DNA of 64,000 nucleotides from Brachynemurus nebulosus. Its lineage: Eukaryota > Arthropoda > Insecta > Neuroptera > Myrmeleontidae. The notes under the pieces are model-generated. The model saw only the letters and a program-made list of their open reading frames with translations, had not been told where the DNA came from and ran no database searches. A program made the position numbers and the translations under genes. The stretch is taken from NCBI GenBank assembly GCA_035578155.1, contig JAPWDM010000005.1, forward strand, positions 28,259,608 to 28,323,607, given 5' to 3'. Each line of letters starts with the position of its first letter. The stretch's first letter is position 1. This document shows, piece by piece, positions 1 through 13,049 of this stretch.

Positions 1-1073
1 ATTGTTAAGAAAGGGGACGAAGAAAATAAAAGTAACTCAATTTTAACCCCTTTTACCACGGGAAAATATTTCATTCCTGAGGTATTTAATTGTACTTAAA
101 ACGAAATAATGAAATTATGGCAGTTTATGATTTAGAAACGGATAATTAACTTCACACTTTGTATATTGTTAACAGAGAGTCGACAAAAAGGAACACAGGG
201 TACTTTTTACTATTCCGGAAAAATATTTTATTTCTGTGGGAAAATTCCTCCAAACCATAACAGGTTTAAATAGTCATAATTTCAAACACTACACGGGCGA
301 AGCCTTGCTAAATTATACATATAATATTGGTATTGATGATTTCCTCATCGTTAACTGCAGTCGTCTACTTCGAAGACTAGACTCATCAAGAGCTACGACG
401 TATTCGAATTTTTAAAGCACTCAGTTAAGCGATTTTGTCTGGGCGAAAGTACTCTCTGATGTTTTGCTTACTCTATAACTTCGCCTGCAATCTAAGTTTC
501 ACATTAACAATATATTTTAGAGGAGCAGAGGGTAATTGAAGCCTAATAAGGAAAAACAAAAATATCTCGAATCGTTGCAATAATTTATTTATTTTTTAAA
601 TTGAAACACATAGCTTGCCTATTTGACCAACAAATAAGCTGAATTTTAGTTATGTAGACAATATTTTTCAGGTCGAAAAATTCTTTTTCTAAATACTCTA
701 AAAATAAAATTTAACTTTGTAATCAAAATAAATGAATTATTCTAAAAATTCTAAGGGTGTCGGTTCTAAACGTCAGGGCAAAGAACATAAATATAATCAG
801 CTACCTTATCGCAGCCAAAATATTCTGTGTGTGCCCATGATTGAATGCAAAAAGCTTTGCATTCAATCTTTTTCAACCACCAAATGAAAACGAAAACCAC
901 ATAGGCTCTCATTTCCCGAAATCCACCATTTTGTGAAACATGATTATAGATTTCAATTTTCATTTGTTATCACAATTCTGATAATCATTACAAAAAATAG
1001 GCAAGTTATCTATATAATTAGTGCTAAATAATTAAAACAAAAAAATTAATTTAATTGTTACTTTGACATCGTT
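1..1073. other. AT-rich intergenic sequence
   Basis: No gene, RNA or bounded repeat is supported here. Short open frames lack family motifs and sit in the same AT-rich composition as the rest of the window. Confidence 0.6.
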
Positions 1074-1340
1074 AATAGTATATTGTGCAATAAGTGCGGG
1101 AAATTGTCGATTGTCCACGAAAGCGAAGGTGAGTGAGTGCGCTCATTCGCTTGAGTGGGACAATCGACAATCCCGCACGAGTTGCACATACTAGTTTTTA
1201 TTACGAATTTCACATACTTTTTTCTATTATTATTACTATTTTTGACATTTTTATTATTTTTTAAAATAATATTTTTGAGTATTCGTCTTTTTTTTCTGAA
1301 TTAAATATTGTTTAAATTACTTTGTTAGTGGTTTCTATAG
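1074..1340 (+). repeat. Hairpin-bearing dispersed repeat, copy 1
   Basis: This segment matches 24219-24503 on the opposite strand. The match covers the hairpin and about 150 bp of AT-rich sequence ending near GGTTTCTATAG. Its core (1096-1176) folds on itself: GCGGGAAATTGTCGATTG pairs with CAATCGACAATCCCGC, and AAGCGAA inside pairs with TTCGCTT, leaving a small loop. Outside the hairpin, TTGTGCAA near the left edge is mirrored by TTGCACA near 1184. The class is not clear: it could be a foldback MITE or a non-autonomous element with a structural hairpin. No coding capacity is visible. Confidence 0.75.
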
Positions 1341-2718
1341 AAATAATTATGAAATATTTATTAAATGAAAAATTAAGAGGCGGCTTTGCGTGTTTTGATT
1401 AAATTTTGCGTGTTTTATTGTCAATTTGCGTAACTTTCCACACGCAAAAAAGTATGCGGGAAGAATACAGTGGGCAAACACCTATTTTGAGTACAGAAAT
1501 GTGTGCGCCAAGTTAGTACATCTCCCGCATAAGTAATAAAAAATTATTTTGTTATGAGCACCGAGCACAAACCTCTCCTAACAACTGAATGCTTGCAGCT
1601 ACCGGAAAATGCGCATGATAGAAGCTTAACCGACAAGTACTGAAGACGTTTAAGTTGCGTACTAGCGAATACAAGCATCAGAAGGGTGTATTTTTGCACC
1701 GCTCCCATTACCCGCTAGCTCTCATTAACTCCTCGCCCCCCCCCCCCCATATGTTGAAATAACGCTATCTCTCAGATTTTTCTCCCATTTTTTTCTTTTT
1801 TTTTACTTGTGTATTTATTTTCTCTTATTGTTTTTATCTGAACGTTTTCAATATTATTATATATTGTTTTATTTTCTTTACGCTTCTATAATTTTCCCCA
1901 CACATTATATTATTAATATTATATTGTAATCCAATAACGCATACAGAGATAATGAAACAAGCCAACCAGGCAGTGCGAGACAAGGATGATGGTATTAATA
2001 TAATAAAATAAGATGAAATAGAAACGGAAGTGAGATAAATATTATTTCGTTATTTCCTACTCTATATACCTACCGGTTTTTTTTCCATCCTGCCTGCGGC
2101 TCGGTGACATTCGTTTTCCGTTTCAATTCGTCCTCTCGTCATATGAAAAAATAATATTTATTAGAAAATATTATTTTATTTGTTTAATGAAATCATATGA
2201 AATATATCTTATTTCTCTATATTTACAAAATTAATAAAAATTTGAATTTACGATGAAAAAAGAATCATACGATAACAAGTTAATCATTTTTTATTTATTT
2301 ATTTTTTGCAACATTTGTATTATACAGGAGGGTTTTTAAATAAACACCAAATGTTTGCTAGTTATGTTTTCCAAAAATTATTTCAAAACAAAAAGATAGA
2401 ATTGTTTACATTTTTTAAAGGATTTTGAATAAAAATAAATAGAGAAAGTCATTTAAAGTTAGCGCGAACATATCTTACGATGCAATAACTGTTACTTATA
2501 CAAAAAAATTAAAATAAGTGAATAAACAAGAAAATGTCAATGCCCCAAAAAAGAATTGATGCCAAGAATTTTGAAAAAATTTGTACTTATTTCTCTTATC
2601 TCGCTCCTGTGGGTATATCTCAGCTAAAAACAGTCCGATAATGATTTTGAAAAAACATTTTGATGCTTGAATCCAATACAGGAGGGATTTTTTTCATCAC
2701 TTTAGGAGTTATTCGTAG
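1341..2718. other. Unassigned sequence
   Basis: The stretch 1560-1740 is more GC-rich than its surroundings and ends in a run of C. I could not assign it to a gene or family. The rest is AT-rich with no supported feature. Confidence 0.5.
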
Positions 2719-2722
2719 TTAA

Positions 2723-3431
2723 GGGGGTATTCTAGTCTAAAGGCTCGATTTTGAGGTGATTTTACGGACGCAACAAAAAGGAAAAAACAGTAAACATATT
2801 TAGTATCCATATTTTTAAAAGTTTTTATTGATATTTGAAAAGTATAAAAATGTATAAAAATTGAAATCGGTACAGGCCGGCAAAGTGGGGACTCAAAAAA
2901 AATGTGTCTCCTGGTTGACGTGATTCCAACCCTCCTGGTGATCTGAAACATAAAATTTTAGTTAATTGTTAATAAACAAGGATCTAGAATTAATTGGACG
3001 TAGCCGATTTGGAAAAATAAATTTTTTCACAAAATGGTGTCTATTTAAAAAAAATCATTTTTTCGCCTCCTGTTTTCAACTTTGGAAATTTCTTAAAAAT
3101 AGTAAAAAAAAATTTTCAAAAACCCCTACGTCGGACCAATTTTGATAGTCTTAAGAAATTCTTTACCAAATTTCAAGTAAATCGCTGCCATACAACTTAA
3201 GATATCATGTCAGTCGTATCGAAAGAAGTATAGTTTCGAGTAATTTGTATTAAAAATTTGAAATTAACACTGAAAAGATACACAATACACAGGAAAAAAT
3301 AACCATAACTCCGAAAATAATTTGAATTTCTGTAAATCTTTTTAGATACTTATTCTTAAAAGTCTGGACTTTAAAAATATGAGAAAAAAAGAAAAATCGA
3401 TTTTTTCGAATTTTTGGACTAGAATACCGCC
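2723..3431 (+). mobile_element. TTAA-flanked MITE, family A copy 1
   Basis: A TTAA at 2719-2722 and another at 3432-3435 bracket a 709-bp element. Its left end GGGGGTATTCTAGTC is mirrored at the right end by GACTAGAATACCGCC. No transposase frame is present, so it is non-autonomous. A second copy lies in the same orientation at 34364-35460. TTAA target duplication is typical of piggyBac and Sola3 transposons, but the terminal sequence does not tell which family mobilised it. The inside includes AT-rich runs and phrases shared with copy 2, such as AGATACACA near 3280. Confidence 0.8.
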
Positions 3432-3527
3432 TTAAACACGAATCATATCTGCAAGCCTAACCTCCAAATACTCTCAAAATTTGAGTGAAATATAATTAGT
3501 TGTTAGTTAAAATTTGACATTTAATTG

Positions 3528-3665
3528 GATTTCACAGTAATGCCGTAGCTATCACTGCTTCGATTGCGATGAAATTCGTACGGGACCATCTAGGAACCGA
3601 AACACACAATTTCATTAAAAACCGATCAAGTAGTTCCGCAGTTATGCCACTTGGTGAGATATTTT
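3528..3665 (+). repeat. Dispersed repeat, retroelement-tail-like, copy 1
   Basis: The phrase around GGGACCATCTAGGAA and the following CATTA-rich part match 30180-30330 in the same orientation. In the other copy the phrase is followed by a run of GACGGAC-type words. Such phrases are common near the 3' ends of arthropod non-LTR retrotransposons, but no reverse transcriptase is visible, so the class remains an inference. Confidence 0.55.
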
Positions 3666-3938
3666 CATTTTGAATGTAAAAAAATTTTATATTTCACAAT
3701 GCTTTCATTTCTTTAGGAGTCTCGAAAGTAAAATATTACAAATTATCAAGACACTTTGACCATGAAGACCATTTACTGTGGAAAATATTTCACTTTCGTT
3801 ACTTTATTTTATTCTATTTCACATTTATTTATGGGTACATTATACAATACATGCGATAATATACTATACAATACAACAGTCAACAAACAGTACGAGAGTA
3901 ATAATCAGTCAGTTTGGTGTCGCGATAGTCGCGGTAAA

Positions 3939-3942
<4 letters not shown>

Positions 3943-4008
<66 letters not shown>
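3943..4008. repeat. (TA)n microsatellite
   Basis: About 33 uninterrupted TA units. It produces long meaningless Tyr-Ile frames on either strand. Confidence 0.98.
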
Positions 4009-4009
<1 letters not shown>

Positions 4010-4290
4010 TTCGAATGTATTATTCTTTATTATTTGTGGGTGCCGTGACATGTATATAAATTTGTCAGTGTCATTGCACAGCAAGCGACCAATCAGCACT
4101 GGCGCCGTCACAATATGTTTCACACAAAATAATGAAATAAACGAATGAATTGTACACCCCTCCATTTACAACACTAACCACCCGCCCACCGAACACGTGG
4201 AAAAACGTGCACCCAAAATGTATATACCGTATGAATACTGAAACTTCAATAATTTTTTACGTATTTATAAAAGTTTTTTTAAAGTATTAA

Positions 4291-6047
4291 GGGGGACCAC
4301 TAGTGTAACATTCTGAAAAAAATTGCATATTTCGATAGTCTATACCTTAAAAAATAACATACTAAAATTTCAAGTGCATAGCTCAAATAGTTTTTGAGTT
4401 ACAGCCATCCGAAGTGCGGATTGTGATTTTCATTGTTAACTTTTGATAAGGTACTGAGAAATGTATGAAGGTTTATAGTTCGGGAGTTTTTGGACGTGGC
4501 TGCCAGTCACATGTTGTGGAGAACCTTGGCATATTTAATCGACTCATCTAGTTTTACTATGACCGTTATAGTGAGTACATCGTAAATAATTTTAGTAAAA
4601 ATTCTCAGTGATTAAAACTAAAAGGTCAATTCAAATTTGCTGCAGTTATACCTAACTCGAAGACAAATCATTCGATCGATTTGATTTTTATTGCAGCTTC
4701 TTTTATATATGTTTCTTCGTGCCATGAACCTCCAGTTTTCCGATCGAATAAAAGATGTAATTTTTGCAGGCCAAAAATCATTAAATTTTCGTGCACAATT
4801 TGGAGCTTTTTTTTAAAAACTCCGTCATTTTGTTAAATTTTAATTTTTTTTCGATTGATGTTCATGGCATGGGAAACACCCTTCTAGTTTAATAGGCTTT
4901 TTGGTTTTTTTTGATTTCAGTTACTGTGAAGGCCGCTATCGCTGCAGCAGTGCGGTAAATTTTTTTTTTAGAACCTGGGAGATCGCGAATAACTCACTGA
5001 ATTTTCAATTTTTTAGTCCGAAAATTTTACCATGAATTTATTATATGAGTAGTTCTTCAAACGATGGAAGAAAATAGACTTAATTCCAGCCACACATTTT
5101 TTTCATGCATGAGCTTTGGAAAGTAGTTTTATTTCAAGGTGATGACATTTTTTACACTATTTGAAAGTGGCCAGTCAAAATATTAAAAATTATAAATTTT
5201 ATGTCCATTATAAAAAAAGAGACATCCAGGAAAGTGAAAAAATGAGTAAAAAACTAAAATTAACAAAAGAGAATTTCTTATATTCATTTTTATTATTAAG
5301 CACAATTTATTAAACTATTAAAAAATTTATTAATTTGTATTATTAAACAATTTTTATTATTTTTATTACTAAATTTTTAATTATTAAACAATTTATTATT
5401 TGTTTAATAGATATTATATATTATATTAGTAGAATTAAATAAAACATGTAGTTTATTTTATTTATTATATTTGAGTTAATTACTATGACAAACGATGATT
5501 TAGTGGGAATATAATTTTTTTATATTTCTTAAGTATTTTGGTTTGATAGGAGAATGATGCAAAGTTAGGGAGACAAAATTCAATAGAATATTTCTTAAAG
5601 AAAATATAAAAAAATTCAAAAATTATTTATACCATAAAAAAATATCAATATTATAGATTACTACTGCAGTGTAAATCTTTTTTTATACATTCAGAAAAAA
5701 TAATTATTTAGTCTGCTATGTTTTACTTTGGAGAGGAGACATACCAGGAGACTGAGAATTTTAAAGTTTAAGTGTCATTTTTTATAAAAAATATATTTCG
5801 AAACCGGGTTGTTTTCAGTGACCAGATAAATGCAGTAATGGTTTACAGTTTTCATCTAGAAAAAATGTATTTTTCAAAATATTAATATACAAAATGCGTT
5901 GGGCCGTCCAAAATTCCATAGTTTGAAGAACTACCCATATATCAACGAATATATCTTTAAAATATTAAAACATTCCATACAGTGGTTTTCTTTAAAAAAA
6001 TTCCCAAAAATTACCTTTTTTTCAGGTGGTCACACTAGTGGTCCCCC
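4291..6047 (+). mobile_element. TTAA-flanked element, family B
   Basis: TTAA at 4287-4290 and at 6048-6051 flank 1757 bp with terminal inverted repeats starting GGGGGACCACTAGTGT, about 28 bp at each end before they diverge. No transposase frame survives. The interior from about 5050 to 5960 is shared with the TTAA element at 43464-47186, whose ends are quite different. The shared interior includes the phrase GGGCCGTCCAAAATTC. A TA target with one more terminal base is also possible, but TTAA is the simplest reading. Confidence 0.8.
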
Positions 6048-6051
6048 TTAA

Positions 6052-8092
6052 CATCGGAATGAAACATTAATTAATATTTCAGTAAATCACAAATATACGT
6101 AGGTTAATGACAAATTTATTCCTTCAACTCGGCATAAATTTATTATTATTGAATGTTATCATATCATAAGTTCCCCTCTTCTGTACAACCTTTTGGAAAC
6201 CATAATTCCGCGTGACAACAAATCAGTATCTTCTACAGTATCGACAGAGATTCTTATTGTAAACGGGATGAATCGGGATAGAACAGTGAATAGGGACAAA
6301 AAGAAAAAGGTTATTCATGTACTAGACGTAAAAGTTCTTCTTATATTTTTCTTCAACTATAGAAGAATAATTATTTTTTCGGGTAACAATGGCGATAAAG
6401 CTTAAAACTGAATTTATTGTCATTCATCCCGGTTTACGGTACGTCCCGCAAGTGCAATTTAAGGTATGCACCGGGTATATGTGTACACATACATACGCAT
6501 TTGTATATAGTAAAAACATAAGTAATATATTTTTTGGTGAAAAATGATTTCCAACAATACTGGGCGGCGGGGTACGGTAAATACATGAGGAAAATAATGT
6601 CTGATAAAATATTATTGCATTTCACCTCATTCGACTAAGATATTCATTTTCCGACATTTATAGCACCTATTTCATTTTTTGTTTAAGTTATATGACTGTG
6701 GCGAAACATTAAAAATGAAAAATACATTTCTCTGACAATATTATTTAGATAAATAATTTGATATCGGTATGAAGTATTTTTTAATACATACAATTTACAA
6801 TTTTATCAACATGAAGGGGATAAGGGTAGAGAAAGTAATAAAGATAACATTTTGTAGGTGACACGGCTCGGGTCACAGTAAACTTACAAAAAAATTTGAC
6901 TTCGTGTTCGTTTGAAAAACTCGTGTGTTTTGTACATTATTATCGGCGTAGTCAAATTCCCCTTAGGAAGCAAATTTGTTTAACCGAAAATTAATATCAG
7001 TATCAGTTTTTTGTAGTCATTTTTTCAAACTAATGATGAACTGAAATGTAGTACCTATATTTTAATATTGATCCCCTGAAGCTTCCACCTTTTTTTATAG
7101 TATATTTAGTCGGGATGAATTTTCTTCAATCCGTAGGGTTCCGAAGAAAAACCTTAATCTGGCTATTTGTCTCTAATACCGTTATAATTCCTACACTTTT
7201 GGACTTACGACGAATATAAAATTTTGTACATATGTACAGGTGTGAACCTCAATTCTTGGTGTACTTTAGAAATATTGTCATATTGAAAAATTGGGGATAA
7301 TTTTTCTTTCACGAACCACATCGCGTGGGATATCATTAGCAAGGGGTCGTAAAATGAAATTTAGGTTTCTGTTACCATTTTTCATGTTTAAGTCCCGTTT
7401 GGTAAATATTGAGCTTCAAAGTGGAGAATAACGTGTCGCTTTCTTCTATAATTTTTAAAAAGTTGATTTAAAAAATTTAAAAAATGTAAAGTAAATCAAA
7501 ATAAATTTTAAAATTTAAACAAATGAAATCACATTTAATATGCTATATCAATATAGTATGTTTTTGTTTAAAAGAACCAATCTACTAAATCTACACTTGT
7601 TTGTATTAATATACACCGTATTGTGTATATTATCTATATACTGATTGTGCATGTAGCTCTTGTATATGTACTCGCCTTACCTCATCCACCCGACATTTTT
7701 TGATAAAAGTGGAGTATATTGTACTTGTATTCGAATTATTTTAAGGCTAACTTTCCGACAAAAATTATTTTATGATAAGTAGACAATACTGGCTATAGAT
7801 TCTGGTTGTAGCGTGATTTGTTTTTCGCACTTTTGCTGTTGGCTTCGCACGTCCATCAGAATCGTGATTTGTTCAATAAAGTCCTGTCTATAGAGTATAT
7901 TTATGTTACTTCGAATCGATTATGAGGTCGTCATAGAAATTTTAATTTCGGTCGTGTGATTTTACAATTTTCTTTTTTTAACCACTTTTTATTTTTTAGG
8001 TACCATTTTTGAAAATATATTAAACTACAATGTTTAAATATTTTCTACTATAACAGTTATGTACGAATTCAAACAATACACTTAATAAATCG
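6052..8092. other. AT-rich intergenic sequence
   Basis: No supported gene or repeat. The open frames near 6193 and 6434 are short, basic or hydrophobic and show no family signature. Confidence 0.55.
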
Positions 8093-8094
8093 TA

Positions 8095-8490
8095 GGGCCT
8101 CGTTTAGACTACGACACAAATGTCAGACATAAATTTCTTTACTGTTCACACTTTAACAGATTTTTTGTGTCTGGATAGTGTCTGTACATAAATGTACGGA
8201 CTTGTGTCCGGGCTATTCACACGCAAAAAAATTTCAAGAACGGAACAGCTGGTGTTCGATCACTATGAATCTATCTCTCTCCTGTGCGCTGTAAGTGTAT
8301 AGAAAAGTGTTGAACTTGTTTGAAAACTTATTAGCCACAAGAGACACTTGGACATAATGTGTTCACACAGCCACTTATTCATTATGGTGTCCGTAATAAA
8401 TGTCGCAATTAGAGACACTCGTATGCACACATAGACACTCGATGTATACACCGAGTGTACGGTGTATGGTGTCGTAGTCTAAACGTACCC
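8095..8490. mobile_element. Short MITE, TA target
   Basis: A 396-bp segment begins GGGCCTCGTTTAGACTACGA and ends with the near-complement TCGTAGTCTAAACGTACCC. TA lies immediately outside both ends (8093-8094, 8491-8492). GTGTCT-type words recur inside, both near the ends and in the middle. No transposase frame is present. TA duplication suggests the Tc1/mariner/pogo superfamily. Confidence 0.75.
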
Positions 8491-8492
8491 TA

Positions 8493-9854
8493 AAAGTATT
8501 ATATTATAGCTAAGTTACTGAGGAACCCCGACTTAGTGCATGTCCAACACGTATTTGGTGGATTTTTTCTTATCTTACAAAACAAAGTAAATTTGTTGGC
8601 TGATGATAAAAAAAAATGGAAAATTCAAAGACTATTTTAATAATACTAAAAATTTTTCTATGTATATTTTTTTTCAATCATTCCTTTCCATTCGAGATCA
8701 TATTCCTTTTTATAATTTTAATATCATAAAAAATAGGAAAAAGTGGAATCAATACACATTTAAAAGTTCCCATTAAAAAGTTAGCTTTTTTTTTATTTAA
8801 ATAAAAAAATAAGAAAGTCTTTCAACAAATTCCTCACTTCGTTCGTACTATATAATATTAAAATTTTAAAAGTTGTATTATATTGCTCGAAGAGCATCAT
8901 TTAAGTGTATATACCGATGAGAGGGTATAGTCAGACGTAGCTAAGGAATTATGGTATATGCGAATCGGGATAGTAAGTATAAAGATTCAGCTATAAATTA
9001 TATAGTAGATTATAAAGTATAGCTACGATAGCCGCTAATTCACATTACTGGAACACCACGAAATCGATTTGGAATAAATAATTTAGTGCTTCGATAATAA
9101 TGCTTCTCTAGGTCAGGTGGCTTTGATATTAAGGTATTTTCTTTGTCATTCAGTATTGATTGAAAATTTCTTTGTTTAAGAATATTTTTTGAGACTAGTT
9201 TTGGGGAATATTTTGCTCGGGGATTTGTGGATTTTTATTATCATTCGTTTATCCAAGTATATAGGTAAACTATACTAACCAAAGAAGCAGTGTATTTACT
9301 TTGTATAAAAAATTTTTACAGTAAAGATGCGTCGTTCACACGATATTCTAAAGAGTGGATAGATCACAGACCAGTGAACATATTATATATTATATTATAT
9401 AGAATAATTATAAAAATGTGTAGTTGAGGCAACCAGTTACGATCAAGTTCCGACCTTAACAGTATTCTGTAATATAGTAATGGATTGTATCCACAGTAAC
9501 GTTTTCAAATAATTATTGTCAAAATATAATATTGCTAATAAAATTTTACTTTTTTGAGAAGAAACTGCAAAGTTTTGAAAGAAAAAAGTGGTATTCGGTC
9601 TATTTTCAAAATACGTACCTATACAAATTATGTCCTACAATAATTAATTATAGTCGTATTTGCTCAAAAACTGACATTATATTATTTCATTAAATTTCAC
9701 CTGTCTCACCCTGTTACCTGTTTCAAGAAAAATGTCTAGAAACTAGCTTTGCGCATTGTCTTTTAGTACATATAATATCCATTGGTCTGTTGGGTAGATC
9801 AATTGAAATTGCAAGAGCGGTGATTTTACACTTCACAATTCCATTTTTAAGAGC
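8493..9854. other. AT-rich intergenic sequence
   Basis: Nothing supportable is seen. Confidence 0.5.
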
Positions 9855-10789
9855 CAAGACACACGTATCACACGACGACCACTTTTTTGTCGTTGTCGGG
9901 TGGTTGCACTTTTGTTCGTGTGTTTTAGACGACCACTTACGAGCCACTTTTTAGTGACCGAGTGACGTATAATCACTGTTGGACAACATCAACCCTACCA
10001 ATATTGTCTGTTGTATACAGTGTAGTACTGGTACTTATGCATCTGTCGCCTATAAGTCGTCCACTTATAGGGTCCACGATGTTGGCACACCATCTATAAA
10101 GTTGAACATTGAAAAAATTTTGTCTAATAGGTCACAAATTGGTCATAATTGGTCACTTAGTCCCACTAATTGATCAGCAAGAGAAAATTTTTAAATAAAT
10201 TTTAAAAAATTTCAAGGTCAGAAATTTTTAGAAATTTCACATATGAGATGCTAAAATTTCGTGAATAACCTTGAAAGAGCTTTAAACCTTAGTAAAAAAT
10301 TTTCTATCGCTGGCCAATTAATCAAACCAGTTGACCTTTTATGACCTATTTCTGACCTTTTGAATGCTCTAATTGTTCATATGAAATCTCACATTTGGTG
10401 CTAAGATCACGGAGCCCTAACAATGGGTCATAAGGAAATAACGTTTATTTTCCAAGAAATACAATAGGTCAAATTTTTATGGACAAAAATTCCAATATTC
10501 CCTAATTGATATTTATAGTACTGAAAAATGTGTATATTAAAACACAATTGATAATTAAATGAACTTATAAATTAAGTTATTTACCAAAAAACCAGAAAAT
10601 AGAGTTGAAATAAAAACAATAAAAATTCTTTCAACAATTCTTTCGTTCAACTTTTTAGATGGTGTGCCAGCATCATGGAGTCCCACTTATATCGCAAGTT
10701 TTGGCCACTAACAGCAACACTCAACGACAGTAGATGACACATTGTGACAGTGCCCGACTACGACGAGAAGTTGTGGTCCGTGTGTCTTG
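9855..10789. mobile_element. DNA-transposon-like element, CAAGACACACG ends
   Basis: The segment starts CAAGACACACG and ends CGTGTGTCTTG. Farther in, 10060-10108 (ending CACACCATCT then AAAGTTGAAC) is mirrored near 10655-10700, so the two sides are imperfect inverted repeats of about 150-250 bp around an AT-rich middle. I could not find a convincing target-site duplication. The superfamily is therefore undetermined, and the exact ends may be a few bases off. Confidence 0.6.
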
Positions 10790-11536
10790 AAATTTGTGTT
10801 TTCATAAGAAAACTTAACCGGCGTACATAACCGGCCACAGAGCAGCCACTACTTTGCGCTGTCCCATGGTCGTTGCGTGGCATTGTTAAAAATTATTGAA
10901 GCTAATTTCGGATTTCGAAAGTATTCAACTTTTACATTGTATACCCATAAACGCAGGCAAAGGTTCAATTTAACTTTATATACCGTGTTATATAGGTACG
11001 TCGTATACTAACCTTCCGCTCAGTAAATGTAACTTTTCGATAAAAAGAAACTATTTGAAAATGTTTTTTCCTCTTCGTTGTTTTTTTTTTTTGCTTTCTT
11101 TAGTTTTTAGTTAGTATAGAAAAAAATTAAATGTGTAAAGTTTAACTAGTTTGGAACAATTTTATCGAGTTTTAAAAAGTAAACGAGGAATGGTTTTAAG
11201 AGTTTTACTATAGACAATTAATCAAAAAATTATTCGATAATATCGACTTTTTTTTCAAACAGTTTATATTCTTCGAAGCATTAGAATACAGATTTTTGTG
11301 TAGAGAAAAGACGTTTGAAAATGATAAATCATAACCAAGTGTTTATTTTTATTGGTATTTTAAAATAAATAAAATTTTGAAAAAATCTTTATGGTAATAA
11401 TTTGGGGAAAAATTTCCATTTGCAACTCATCAGACAAAATTGTTTTGGAGGGGCCGATACAAGAATTTTGATTGGTTCTTTCTAATTCATTGTATGAAAT
11501 GTTATTAGGACATGTATTCAATTGTACATTATTATG
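10790..11536. other. Unassigned sequence
   Basis: The first 110 bases are somewhat GC-richer (ACATAACCGGCCACAGAGCA). The rest is AT-rich. No gene is supported. Confidence 0.45.
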
Positions 11537-12468
11537 TGAGGGGTGCCACACCATAAGGTTGTAAGTGCCAACAAAAGAAGCTTTCAGTAGAGACAAAAAA
11601 CCGTTTTAATTGAGAAATAACAACCGAATTAATGCATACAATATTTATTATTAAACTTTCATTTAATACACATAAATAACATACAAATTTGTAATATTCC
11701 GAAAAACAGAAATAATTTTAATATTAATTTAAAAAAAACTGAAAACGACAAAACGTTGTAAGTGCCATTATTTATGCCAGTCATAACGTTGTAAGTGTAT
11801 CTTTACTTGCACTTATCAAATTAAACTAAAACTTTTAAGATATCTGTTTTATGAAGCTTTCATAAAACAATTTATTTTCTCCTGATAAATACGGTAACAT
11901 GGCATGAATGTCCTTCTTCTTCTCAGCAGCTAAAAGTACAGTTGCCCCCTTCATCTCAATTTCCAAGTCCTCAAAATTCGTCTTTGTGACTTTAGGTTTC
12001 AACAGTGAAATTGTTATCCATTGGGCAAAGTCCCCGTAACTTTTCTTTGTATAAACTACACCAAAATTTTCAGATGTTACTCAAATCATAGTAGCCGAAG
12101 ATATCTGTAGTTTTTTGGTGTTAATTATCGTTTTAGCCAGATTCATCCAATCAAAAAACGTTGTAGTCTCTATTATTGAGAATAATATTATTTCTTTACC
12201 AGCATTCGCAACAAGCTCAATGAGGTCTCTTGCAATAAGTGGCTTTGTACACTTTTTTGTTTTCTTAATAATTGAAAAATCACGATAGCAGGCACATACA
12301 ACGTTATGACTTGCTTTTAACAATATTGAGGACGGTGGCCGTCACAGAGTCTGGACGGTCGGAATTTTAAGGGTGCAGGTAAACACCAGCGTATACAACG
12401 CTTTACTGCAAAAAAAAACGTATTCGAGTTCGTGCGGCACTTACAACGTTATGGTTTGGCACCCCTCA
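11537..12468 (-). mobile_element. Transposon remnant with reiterated terminal motif and broken frame
   Basis: Ends are GAGGGGTGCCACACCATAA and the near-complement TTATGGTTTGGCACCCCTC, with ATGT on both outer sides (11533-11536, 12469-12472) as a possible short target duplication. The inner terminal motif AACGTTGTAAGTGCC recurs inside near 11752-11800, and a related word with GTTATGAC occurs near 12300. A minus-strand reading frame with one stop fills the right half and is listed separately. The combination of iterated terminal motifs and a broken frame suggests a deleted transposon copy rather than a simple MITE. Confidence 0.72.
11835..12338 (-). pseudogene. Broken transposon-encoded reading frame
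   Basis: The minus strand is open from about 12338 to a TAA at 11835-11837, except for a single in-frame TGA at about 12078-12080. The frame begins after an upstream TGA and no ATG precedes the part shown, so this may be the 3' exon of a longer gene. The upstream part contains CTKPLIARDLIELVANAG. The part after the stop contains YGDFAQWITISLLKPKVTK and KKKDIHAMLPYLSGE close to the C-terminus. The charged KKKD plus LLP/MLP ending resembles the tails of several uncharacterised transposon-linked insect proteins, but I do not recognise the family. It lies entirely within the element at 11537-12468 and is probably non-functional. Confidence 0.6.
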
Positions 12469-12472
12469 TGTG

Positions 12473-13047
12473 TCTATGAGGTTTAAATTATTCTGAATTG
12501 TTTTGACCAAATACACAGGTAGTGCAATCTGAAATTACAACTGAAAGGGAACAGTTTGATATTATATTGAAAGGTGGACATATAAACGTTATTAATTATT
12601 AATAGATTAGCAATTTGATCAATAACTGTTTTACTGAGAATTTCTTTGTATATCTATCGTATAGATAGCAAAATTTCTGACCTACAATCGGTCCAATATT
12701 AATATTTGTTGCTATTCATTAATGATATTACAATTCCTATACCAGTAGCTTTAGTTGCGGCTTTTACGTTTTCGTAGAATTTGGAAGTAAATCAGCAACG
12801 TGGCTAAGCGTGATTACATACCGAAACTTGAAGAGTGGCAGGCCGAGAGATCGAATGTCGCGGTCGGCTGTGCTCGTAAAAATTTTCTGCAGTTTCCCTT
12901 TACAATTCCAGATGAGTATCGGCATAGTTCTGCTAAGACAGCGACTGCAGTCAAATACTTTCTAAATTCTACTCTTACATCACTTTACTAGTTCTCCACT
13001 CACATCATAAAAGATGTAATATAATGCTAAATATTCTGTAAATATAG
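12473..13047. other. Unassigned sequence with a GC-richer patch
   Basis: The stretch 12740-12990 is GC-richer and open in two frames, but neither translation shows a family motif. It could be a degraded exon. No gene is called. Confidence 0.4.
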
Positions 13048-13049
13048 TA

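Noticed and set aside
3756..4148. Open frames of up to 130 codons with long Tyr-Ile runs (also near 15.5, 40.8, 43.9, 48.5, 56.9 and 59.1 kb)
   Set aside because: They are translations of (TA)n microsatellites, which lack stops in two frames; the flanking residues show no domain.
12800..12991. 63-codon frame starting MAKRDYIPKLEEW in a GC-richer patch
   Set aside because: A second frame of the same patch is also open, neither matches a family I know, and there is no splice or promoter context to support an exon.
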